From the NCBI GenBank assembly GCA_036376135.1, contig DASVAW010000088.1, positions 1 through 32,466 on the forward strand: a DNA stretch of 32,466 bases. Direction: 5' to 3'. Positions 9,645 to 17,151 of the stretch are shown here, piece by piece. The notes beneath the pieces are model-generated. The model did not search any database, had not been told where the DNA came from, and was given only the letters and a program-made list of their open reading frames with translations. The position numbers and the translations under genes were made by a program. Position 1 is the stretch's first letter. Each line of letters starts with the position of its first letter. Source of the DNA: Candidatus Polarisedimenticolaceae bacterium (GTDB taxonomy: Bacteria; Acidobacteriota; Polarisedimenticolia; Polarisedimenticolales; DASRJG01).

Positions 9645-10903
9645 CGTGGAGGCGCCTCCTCGCCGCGGGACACGACCACCGCCGCCGCGAGGTCGCCCGT
9701 GACGTTGAGCGTGGTGCGGCACATGTCGAGGAACCGGTCGACCCCCAGGATCAACCCGATTCCCTCGGTCGGCACATGGACGAGCTTCAGGATCATCGCG
9801 ATGACCGGGAGCGAGCCGCCGGGGATCCCCGCCGTGCCGATCCCCGCGAGGATGCAGATCGACACGACCAGGGCCTGGTCGCCGAAGGAGAGGTCGACGC
9901 CGTAGAACTGGGCGAGGAACAGGACGGTGACCCCTTCGTACAGCGCCGTCCCGTTCTGGTTCGCCGTCGATCCGATCGTGAGCACGAACCGGGAGACGTG
10001 CGCGGGGAGCTTCAGATTGTCCTGCGCCACGCGAAGGGCGGTCGGGAGGGTCGCGTTGCTCGAGGCGGTCGAGAAGGCGGTGAGCATCGCCTCGTCGATC
10101 CCGCGGTAGAAGGCGATCGGGCTCATGCCTCCCAGCAGCTTCACGCTCAAGGCGTACACGACGAACTGGTGGATCACGAGCGCCAGCAGGACGACCCCGA
10201 CGTAGCGCGCCAGCTGCAGGATCACCTCGGCGCCGAGCGTCGCCGTCATCGAGAACAGCAGCGCCGCGATGCCGATCGGCGCCAGCGCGATCACCATGCC
10301 GATCAGGCGCATGGTGACGTCGTAGAGTCCCTGCACCGCTTCCTCGAAGCGACGGGCCGCGTCGGTGCGCACGACGGCGACCCCGATCCCCATCATCAGG
10401 GAGAAGAACATGACCGCGAGCATGTCCCCCTCCGCCGCCGCCTTGAACGGGTTGGAGGGGACGATCTGGACGAGCAGGTCGATGCCGGTCTTGGGCGCGG
10501 CCGCGGTCGTGAGTCCCGACGCCCGTTGCGACGCGGTCTCCATGAGCCGCGTCCGGGCCTGCTCCGACAGTCCCTCGCCGGGACGCAGGACGTGGACGAG
10601 GAAGATCCCGAGGAGCACCGCGATCGTGGAGACGACGACCGTGTACGCGAGGGTCTTCAGGCCGACGCGGCCGAGATGCCGGAGGTCGCCCAACCCGGCG
10701 ACCCCGAGGATCAGGGCCGAGAAGATCAAGGGAATGACGAGCATGAACAGCAGGCGCAGGAAGATCTGTCCGGCCGGCTGCGCCACGTTGGCGAGGGTCC
10801 ACGCCAACCCCGGGGAGTCCCCCAGGAAGGCGTGCGCCGCGAGCCCCATCGAGACTCCGGCCGCGCCGCCGATCAGCATTCGGGTGTGGAGCGCCACGCG
10901 CAC
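9641..10903 (-). CDS. Dicarboxylate/amino acid:cation symporter (DAACS family)
   Basis: This is a 420-residue transporter of the SLC1 / GltP / DctA type, which imports dicarboxylates or acidic amino acids with sodium ions or protons through the inner membrane. The hallmarks are the serine-rich loop FSTASSNATLPTAL, the TM7 motif NQNGTALYEGV, and the hairpin-2 stretch GIGTAGIPGGSLPVIAMIL. The fold is complete, with the expected eight helices and two re-entrant loops, and the length is typical. The start is GTG 10903, with no convincing ribosome-binding site. Substrate choice cannot be read reliably. The gene overlaps the DUF4301 start by ATGA and follows the DUF4198 gene by 39 bases. Confidence 0.95.
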   Translation of the reverse strand: MRVALHTRMLIGGAAGVSMGLAAHAFLGDSPGLAWTLANVAQPAGQIFLRLLFMLVIPLIFSALILGVAGLGDLRHLGRVGLKTLAYTVVVSTIAVLLGIFLVHVLRPGEGLSEQARTRLMETASQRASGLTTAAAPKTGIDLLVQIVPSNPFKAAAEGDMLAVMFFSLMMGIGVAVVRTDAARRFEEAVQGLYDVTMRLIGMVIALAPIGIAALLFSMTATLGAEVILQLARYVGVVLLALVIHQFVVYALSVKLLGGMSPIAFYRGIDEAMLTAFSTASSNATLPTALRVAQDNLKLPAHVSRFVLTIGSTANQNGTALYEGVTVLFLAQFYGVDLSFGDQALVVSICILAGIGTAGIPGGSLPVIAMILKLVHVPTEGIGLILGVDRFLDMCRTTLNVTGDLAAAVVVSRGEEAPPR

Positions 10904-10942
10904 CCGCGGAGTATGCAGGGCCGGCGCGCGCGATAGAAGGGG

Positions 10943-11716
10943 TTATTCGGCCGGCGACGCCCGGAACGTCAGCGAGGCCCAGAGGCTCTCCCAGTCGGCG
11001 TCGACCCCGTCCGGGGCCGGCACCATGTGCACGGCCGACAGCAGCCACGGGCCTTCGCCGTCGAGCTCGAAGGTCACACGCCCCGCGGCGTCGGTGCGCC
11101 CCCGCGCGGGCCGGTCGCCCGCGCCCTCGCGCCGCGCCAGCACCAGCGCCCCCGAGAGCGGCTTCCCCTCGAACTCGAGGCGCACGGGGAGGGCACGGTC
11201 CGTCCCGAGCGCCGCCGGGTCCTTCTCCGCGATCAGCTCGAGGCGAAGACCCGTCACGCGGTCCGCACCCGTCCCCATCAGCGCCTTCGCGCACCGCGAG
11301 TAGATCTCCCGCCCGTCCACCCGCGTCTGCCCTTTCGCCTCGCGCGCGGCGATCACGTGCTCGAGCCCCTCCTCGCGCAGGTACGCCTCGAACTTCGCCG
11401 GCGCGAGGGTGATCGACAGCGGACGGCTCCGATAGACGGCGACCCAGGGGCCCGGAGCGGAGGGAGTCGCCTCCCCCGCCGGATCGCGCCCCTCCGCACC
11501 GCGGATCGGGACCGCCTTGCCTTGTCCGAGGAGCTCGAACCGGTCGATGCGCGCCTCGCGGCGGGGGACGGGCTCCCCCACCTTGTTCTCCCCCGAGCGC
11601 AGGGAGAACTCCACCCTCCGTCCCGGCTCGGGGCGGAAGGTGGAGGGCTCGATCCAGAAGTCGTGCGCCGCCACCGGCGAGGCGCTCAGGAGCAGGAGGG
11701 CGAGGATGCGATGCAT
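10943..11716 (-). CDS. DUF4198 domain exported protein
   Basis: This 257-residue exported protein has a clear signal peptide, MHRILALLLLSASPVAA, predicted to leave a mature N-terminus of HDFWIEPSTFRP. That segment is the hallmark of DUF4198, a family related to the periplasmic parts of cobalt/nickel uptake systems. A beta-rich body follows, with a C-terminal Ig-like region (RGRTDAAGRVTFELDGEGPW). The mature first residue would be histidine, a possible metal ligand, which is an inference. The start is ATG 11716 behind GGAGG. The gene sits 21 bases after the giant transglutaminase-like gene and before the symporter. No ABC or ECF transporter components are nearby, so metal transport is not supported by context. 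Confidence 0.85.
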   Translation of the reverse strand: MHRILALLLLSASPVAAHDFWIEPSTFRPEPGRRVEFSLRSGENKVGEPVPRREARIDRFELLGQGKAVPIRGAEGRDPAGEATPSAPGPWVAVYRSRPLSITLAPAKFEAYLREEGLEHVIAAREAKGQTRVDGREIYSRCAKALMGTGADRVTGLRLELIAEKDPAALGTDRALPVRLEFEGKPLSGALVLARREGAGDRPARGRTDAAGRVTFELDGEGPWLLSAVHMVPAPDGVDADWESLWASLTFRASPAE

Positions 11717-11737
11717 GGAAGGCCTCCGACGGAAAAG

Positions 11738-14700
11738 TTACGGCTTCATCAGCGCGGCCCGCCGTCGCTGCGCGAGCGCCCACGACGATGTGTTGAGCCA
11801 TGGATCGTCGGCGGGCTTTTGCACCTTCTCATAAGCCGCGGCGGCCTCGGCCCGCTCCCCGACCGCCTCCGCGATACGGCCGACGACGTACCAGTTGGCC
11901 CCGGGCTCGGCTTCGGGCTCCACGTGGCGCGCCACCACCTTACGCAACGCCTCCACCGCCTCGGGGATCTCGCCGCGTTCCGCGGAGATCACGGCCAGCG
12001 TGTGCAGGGCGTTGTCGACGGCGCCTCCCGGCGCCTGCAACGTGCGCCGGACCCAGCCGAGCGTCTCGTCGTCCGAAAGGCCACGCGCCATCCGGGCCCA
12101 GGCGAGGTTGTTGAAGTCGCGCGGCTCCGCGTTCGGGAGGCGCGCGAGAGTCTCGAGCCTCGCGAACGCCTCCTCCGGCTTCCCTTCGTGCAGGCTCGTC
12201 CAGTAGAGGGCGCGCAGCGCATCGACGTCGTTCGGCCGCTCCCGCAGCCGACGCTCACAGACCTCGCGGCAGCGGTCGGCTCCACCGACGAACTGGAGCG
12301 CGACGGTGTACTCGGAGAAGGCCCAGTCGGACGCCGGGTACCGCTCGTAGACGCGCGCGGCGACCGGCGCCACCTCGGCCCAACGATCGAGCGTCTTGAA
12401 CGCGACGACGAGCGCCATGTCGACGCTCGTGGCGTCGACCTCGTCCTCCCCGATGGCGGGACGCGCCGCCGCAAGCACGTCGACGGCGCTCGCGGCGAAT
12501 CGTCGGTCCCATGCGCCGAGCGCCGCGGCCGCCAGCCGCATCCGCCCCGGCTCGCGCGGCGCGCCGCGCGACCATAGCCTGACGAACGAGACGTCCCGGA
12601 GCGGATCGTCGCCGCCGCGAGGAACCAGCGACTCGCGCGCCCAGTCGAGCCAGCGCCCCGCGCCCTCGAGGTCCCCCGCGTCGATGCGCCGCACGACCTC
12701 CGGGAACATCAGGGACTCGGCGCGCGTGGTCGCCGCGATCCGCGGCCCGTCGGACGTGGAGGTGAGGTACGCGGTCATCCGGACCTCGCTCCCGTCCGTG
12801 GGCGCGCGCATCCGCACTCTCCAGCCCCCTGCGGCGTCGCCGTCCGTAGCGAACTCCACCATGGCCGATGCGACGTCGCCCACCGCGAGCTTCGGGAGGC
12901 CGCCGCGCCGAACCGCACGCAGCGCGGCATCGAGCGAGCGTCGGATCCCCTGAAGCGGAGTGTCGTCGGAGTACGCCGCTCGGACCGCGGGCGAGAACCA
13001 GCGCAGTACGGATTGAAGGTCCGGGTCCTCGGTCGCGAGGTGGAAGACGAACCGCCGGGCCACGCCTTCGGGAGTGGAGACGTCGATGGCCTCGGGATCG
13101 ACCGGTGCGACGCTCCGTAGCGCGTCCGAATGCACGCGCCCGCGGTCGGCTGCGGGAGCACCCGCCTCGAGTAGTCGTGAGGCCTCGGGGTAGCGCCGGA
13201 TCGTGAGCAGGAGCGACCCCGCCGTCTGCAGGGCCTTCCGTCGCGCCTCGGGAGCCTCGGCGATCGCGGGGGCCTGCTCGATCGCGCGTTCCGGTCCGTG
13301 AAGGACGGCCGTCACGGCCAGGAGCCACGCGCTCCGGGTGTCGGAAGGCTCCATCGCCCGGGCGAGCGCAACGGCCTCCGGCATTCGCCCCGCACGCGCC
13401 AACACGAACAGCTGCAGGCCGTCGGTGGTCCCGGCGCCGAGACGCTCGTTCAGGCGCCGGTATTCGGCGAGCGCGGCGTCGAAGTCGGCGCCCGGGCCGT
13501 ACCGCTCCCCGTGTCGATCGTGCTCGAGGAGCTTCGCGAGGGCGAGCCCGACCTCGCCGTCGTCGGGGGCAAGCTCGACGGCGCGACGGTACGCCGCGAC
13601 CGCGGCGTCCCGGTCCCATCCCTCGCCGAACGGCCGACCGAGGGCGTCGTGCTGCAGGGCCCGGCCGAGCGCAGCGTGGGCGCGCGCCGACGCCGGCTCG
13701 ACGCGCACCGCCTCCCGGGCCTCGCGGATCGCCGCGGTCCCGAGGCCCGCGGCCAGCAGCCCTCGGGAGAGGCGCTCGTGCGGCAAGGCGCGATCCGGAC
13801 GCGCGCGGGCCTCGTCCCGGAATGCCGCCATCGCCTCCGGGATCTTCCCGGACCCGAGCAGCGTCTCCCCCGGGTGCTCGAAACCGAGCACGACGGCCGC
13901 GTCGGGACGACTCGCCCGGAAGGCCTCGCGCGCCGCGTTCACCTCGTCCGCGGTCCACCGCACGCGCGAGACGTCGAGACGGAAATCGACGTCGATCGCC
14001 CCGTCGGGACGCGCCGCGAAGGTCCGCTCGAGGACGGCGGGGCCGAGCGCGGTCGTGCCCCCTTCCGGGAGGGGACGCGCGACGAATCCCGCCGGGGGGA
14101 TCACGCGCCATCGCGCGCGGCCCGACCAGGCGTGCGGAAGCTCGAGGTCGGAACGTCGAGGCGTCGTCTCGTCCACCCCGACCTCGAATCGGAGCATGCC
14201 GAACATCTCCGAGGGATCGAGCTCGACCCGGGCGTCGTCGAGGAGGGTCGTCGCCACGCCGGCCCCCGACGCCGCGACGGTCCGTTCGAAGGCGACGGAG
14301 AGATCCTCGGGATCCGTGGATTCCACGCGGTCGAGGGTCCCGGCGCGGTACTCGCGTCTCATGTAGTCCGCGAGGACCCGCTTGCGATCGTCCTCGCCGC
14401 CCCCGGACACCTCGTCGCGAAACACCTCCTCGAACGCCCCGCGCGGCCGCAGGGTCTCGACGACGGATCCGGCGCCGAGGTCCGCCAACCGGATCTCCCG
14501 GATCCATTCGAGCGTGTTGACCGCCGCATCCGCGGTCGGGGTCGTCTCGAGGCCCGTCGTGTCCGGCGACGCGACGAGCACGCGCCGACCCTGGGAGAGC
14601 ACGGGGAGCTCCCCGATCCGCGCGTGGTCGGCGGTCGCGTCGATCCACAGCGGCGGCGTCCCTCCGACGCGGACCACCACGTGGTCGAACTCGCCCAGCC

Positions 14701-15820
14701 CAGGGAGGCCCTCCTCGACGTCCGGCGAGCCGCGCGTGGAGACGAGCGCGACGTGAGCCTTCTCGCCGGCCGCGCGGAGCAGCGCGACAAGCAGCGCCGA
14801 CTTGTCCTTGCAGTCGCCGTACCGCCGCTGGAGGGTCGTCTCCGGGGTCGACGGCACGAGGGACGCCTCGCCGAACTCGACGCCGGTGTAACGGACGTCG
14901 CGGTGGAGCCTCGCCACGATCGCGGCGATCTTCGCCTCGCGCGTCTTCGCTCCACGCACGGCCCCGCGGACGAGGTCCCGCACGTCCGCGCCAACGAGCC
15001 GCCGCTCGACGACCTCGTGGTAGGCCCGTGCGACGTCCCTCCACGAGCGTCCCGTCGCGACGCGGATCCCCGTGAGCGGGGAGCGATCCTCCGGGACGAA
15101 CCGCTCGACCTCATCGGGTGGGACGAAACGACCGCGCTCCAGGGTGACGCGCACGAGCCCGTCCGCCTCCTCACGAACCGGTTCCGGGGGCTCGAGCCCG
15201 CGGACCCGCCAGTGCGGCTCGTGGCCCGACGGGTACTCCAGGATGACCCGCGCTCGCACGCTCGTAGCGTCGTCGCGGAAGTACACGCTGCGCACCGCGC
15301 CCGCCGCGGGGAGCGGATCGCGCTCCCGGACGGTGACCAGCATCTCCACCACGGAGCCGACGCCGACCGCGGGAAGAGGGAACCCGAGACCGCGCGCGTC
15401 CCCGTAGAGGAACGGCCCCGACTCGCCGACGACGTATTCGCCGATCGTCGCCGGGTCGAGCCGATGCTCCGCGCCGTCCGCGGTCACGACGCGCGCCGCG
15501 ATCGAGGGACGGTCCTGGTACCAGGGGGACCAGCTCCATTCCCCCCGGCTCCAGGTGTCGACGGCCTCCGCCCGGCGGATCGTGTAGACGGTGTGGAACG
15601 TCCACCGGACACCACCCGTTTGGTCGAAACCGAGCCGGACCGCCTCGAAGAGGACGAGGACCGGCGCGTCTCCGTCGGCGAGCGCCGCGGCGGCCGCGGG
15701 CAACTCGGCGGCGGGAGCGACGAACGCCCCGGCGGTCCAGGGTTCGCGCGCCGGATCGGGAGTCGCCGCGACGACCAAGTTCGCCGTGAGGAGGGGCGCG
15801 AGCAGGCACCGCAGCGTCAT
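11738..15820 (-). CDS. DUF3857 / transglutaminase-like / TPR protein, 1360 aa
   Basis: This is a very large exported protein. It starts at ATG 15820 with GGAG close upstream; MTLRCLLAPLLTANLVVAA looks like a signal peptide. The N-terminal part to about residue 210 is DUF3857-like (FHTVYTIRRAEAVDTWSRGE, EPHWRVRGLEPPEPV). A transglutaminase-like core follows with an intact triad: Cys337 (RRYGDCKDKSALL), His380 (EFDHVVV) and Asp394 (WIDATADHARIG). A beta-rich region follows to about residue 640, then TPR-type repeats (ARPDRALPHERLSRGLLAAG, YRRAVELAPDDGEVGLALAK) and a second helical repeat region near the C-terminus. Proteins with this order are common in Acidobacteriota and Bacteroidota; the substrate is unknown. 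It may cross-link or cleave periplasmic peptides. The gene lies upstream of the DUF4198 gene on the same strand. Confidence 0.92.
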   Translation of the reverse strand: MTLRCLLAPLLTANLVVAATPDPAREPWTAGAFVAPAAELPAAAAALADGDAPVLVLFEAVRLGFDQTGGVRWTFHTVYTIRRAEAVDTWSRGEWSWSPWYQDRPSIAARVVTADGAEHRLDPATIGEYVVGESGPFLYGDARGLGFPLPAVGVGSVVEMLVTVRERDPLPAAGAVRSVYFRDDATSVRARVILEYPSGHEPHWRVRGLEPPEPVREEADGLVRVTLERGRFVPPDEVERFVPEDRSPLTGIRVATGRSWRDVARAYHEVVERRLVGADVRDLVRGAVRGAKTREAKIAAIVARLHRDVRYTGVEFGEASLVPSTPETTLQRRYGDCKDKSALLVALLRAAGEKAHVALVSTRGSPDVEEGLPGLGEFDHVVVRVGGTPPLWIDATADHARIGELPVLSQGRRVLVASPDTTGLETTPTADAAVNTLEWIREIRLADLGAGSVVETLRPRGAFEEVFRDEVSGGGEDDRKRVLADYMRREYRAGTLDRVESTDPEDLSVAFERTVAASGAGVATTLLDDARVELDPSEMFGMLRFEVGVDETTPRRSDLELPHAWSGRARWRVIPPAGFVARPLPEGGTTALGPAVLERTFAARPDGAIDVDFRLDVSRVRWTADEVNAAREAFRASRPDAAVVLGFEHPGETLLGSGKIPEAMAAFRDEARARPDRALPHERLSRGLLAAGLGTAAIREAREAVRVEPASARAHAALGRALQHDALGRPFGEGWDRDAAVAAYRRAVELAPDDGEVGLALAKLLEHDRHGERYGPGADFDAALAEYRRLNERLGAGTTDGLQLFVLARAGRMPEAVALARAMEPSDTRSAWLLAVTAVLHGPERAIEQAPAIAEAPEARRKALQTAGSLLLTIRRYPEASRLLEAGAPAADRGRVHSDALRSVAPVDPEAIDVSTPEGVARRFVFHLATEDPDLQSVLRWFSPAVRAAYSDDTPLQGIRRSLDAALRAVRRGGLPKLAVGDVASAMVEFATDGDAAGGWRVRMRAPTDGSEVRMTAYLTSTSDGPRIAATTRAESLMFPEVVRRIDAGDLEGAGRWLDWARESLVPRGGDDPLRDVSFVRLWSRGAPREPGRMRLAAAALGAWDRRFAASAVDVLAAARPAIGEDEVDATSVDMALVVAFKTLDRWAEVAPVAARVYERYPASDWAFSEYTVALQFVGGADRCREVCERRLRERPNDVDALRALYWTSLHEGKPEEAFARLETLARLPNAEPRDFNNLAWARMARGLSDDETLGWVRRTLQAPGGAVDNALHTLAVISAERGEIPEAVEALRKVVARHVEPEAEPGANWYVVGRIAEAVGERAEAAAAYEKVQKPADDPWLNTSSWALAQRRRAALMKP

Positions 15821-15872
15821 GCGGACTCCGACGGGGCGTGGCCCCATCGTAGCCCACCCCGACCGCACGCCG

Positions 15873-17129
15873 TCACCGCGTCACGACCACGAACGCCGCC
15901 ACCGCCCCGAGCGCCATGGCGACGAGCGCCGGCGCAACCCGGACGAGGAGCGGCCTTCCCCCCGCCCACGCCACGATCCCGAGCTTCACGACCATGTTCG
16001 TGATGAACGCGACGAGGATCGACAGCAGCGCCTGCCCGGGCTCGAGACTCCCCGCCGCCGCGAGCGTCGAGACGCCCAGCGTCACCGCGTGCACGTCGGC
16101 GATGCCGCCGATCGCCGCGGCGACGAGCGCGCCGGCGGGGCCGGCGGACTTCACCGCGAGCGAGGCGAGGAGCAGGAAGGCGCCCAGGCCGGCGGCGAAG
16201 CGCGCGGCCTCGCCCAGGTCGAGGGGGCTTTTCATCCCCTCGAGCGGGGACTCGCTCGACGTCGCCCCGCCCCCGCGGCGCAGCAGGGTCGTCGCCGCCG
16301 CCGCTCCGAACGCGCCGATGGCGACCGGGGTGCCGATCACCCAGGTGGCCGGCGTCATCATCGCCGGGTTCGCGAGGGCGACGACGAGCAGCTGCGCCGC
16401 CGCCGAGGCGACGTTGGCGAGGACGATCGCCGTCGCGAACGACGTGGCGAGCGCGGGCTCGGAGCGCGCGCGCGTCGAGAACGACAACGTCGCCGCCGTC
16501 GAGGAGACGAGTCCCGCGAAGAACCCCGACGTCGCCAGCCCCCGACCGGGGCCCAGCCAGCGCACCGCGATGTACCCGCCGAACCCCATCCCCGCGATCA
16601 GCACGAACAGGAGCCACAACTTGAACGGGTTGACGAGCCCCCACGGATCCACCGGCCGGTTCGGGAGCAGCGGCAACACGACGAAGGCGATCACGAGGAA
16701 GGCGAGCGCGGCGTTCACCTCGCTCGGGGTCAGCTCCTCCCGCGCGAACTCGTGGATCCGCGGCTTCATCGCGAGGACCGCGGCGAGGATGACGCCGAGC
16801 ATCGCCGTCAACGCGAGCTCGCGGTGCGCGAGGTAGCCGAGCGCGAACGTCGCGACGGCGGCGACCTCGGTCGTGGCGCCGACGCCGCTCTCCCCCCGGC
16901 CGCCGAGATAGGCGGCGAGCACGAGGGCCCCGACGAAGGCGGCGAGCACCGCCGCGAGCGCCGGGGCCTGGACGTGGGCCGCGATCGTTCCGAGCAGCGC
17001 GAGGAGCGTGAAGGTCCGCGCACCGAGCGCGACGTGCCGCTCGCGGTGGGAGAGCGCGCGCTCGCGCTCGATTCCGATCAGAAGGCCGAGCGCGAGCGAA
17101 AGCAGGAACGGCCGTGCGGTCTCGAACAC
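15873..17129 (-). CDS. MgtC/SapB-type DUF4010 membrane protein
   Basis: This 418-residue polytopic membrane protein has an MgtC/SapB-like N-terminal domain (LALGLLIGIERERALSHRE, ARTFTLLALLGTIAAHV) joined to a DUF4010 domain (PVDPWGLVNPFKLW, GLATSGFFAGLVSSTAATLSFSTRAR, GGIADVHAVTLGVSTLA). About twelve hydrophobic helices are visible. The GIERER segment is the standard mark of the MgtC fold. Some MgtC proteins modulate the F-type ATP synthase or magnesium stress, but that cannot be extended to DUF4010 fusions with confidence. The start is GTG 17129, with no ribosome-binding site and only 22 bases to the divergent addB start. It is followed after 52 bases by the DUF3857 gene, which may be co-transcribed. 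Confidence 0.9.
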   Translation of the reverse strand: MFETARPFLLSLALGLLIGIERERALSHRERHVALGARTFTLLALLGTIAAHVQAPALAAVLAAFVGALVLAAYLGGRGESGVGATTEVAAVATFALGYLAHRELALTAMLGVILAAVLAMKPRIHEFAREELTPSEVNAALAFLVIAFVVLPLLPNRPVDPWGLVNPFKLWLLFVLIAGMGFGGYIAVRWLGPGRGLATSGFFAGLVSSTAATLSFSTRARSEPALATSFATAIVLANVASAAAQLLVVALANPAMMTPATWVIGTPVAIGAFGAAAATTLLRRGGGATSSESPLEGMKSPLDLGEAARFAAGLGAFLLLASLAVKSAGPAGALVAAAIGGIADVHAVTLGVSTLAAAGSLEPGQALLSILVAFITNMVVKLGIVAWAGGRPLLVRVAPALVAMALGAVAAFVVVTR

Positions 17130-17151
17130 GCGGGTATTATGGCCCCATCCG
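17130..17151. promoter_or_regulatory. Very short divergent promoter region (DUF4010 / addB)
   Basis: Only 22 bases separate two divergent start codons. TATTATG at 17135-17141 reads TATTAT on the plus strand and CATAAT on the minus strand, each one mismatch from TATAAT. Transcripts starting the usual distance downstream would begin at or within a few bases of each start codon. Neither gene shows a Shine-Dalgarno sequence, which fits leaderless or nearly leaderless mRNAs. No -35 elements can be named, as they would fall inside the opposing genes. Confidence 0.4.

Noticed and set aside
9645-11801. Upstream continuation of the DUF4301 frame, which would give about 1221 residues
   Set aside because: It runs out of phase through the symporter and DUF4198 genes and has no recognisable sequence. 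The ATGA overlap marks the real start at 9644.
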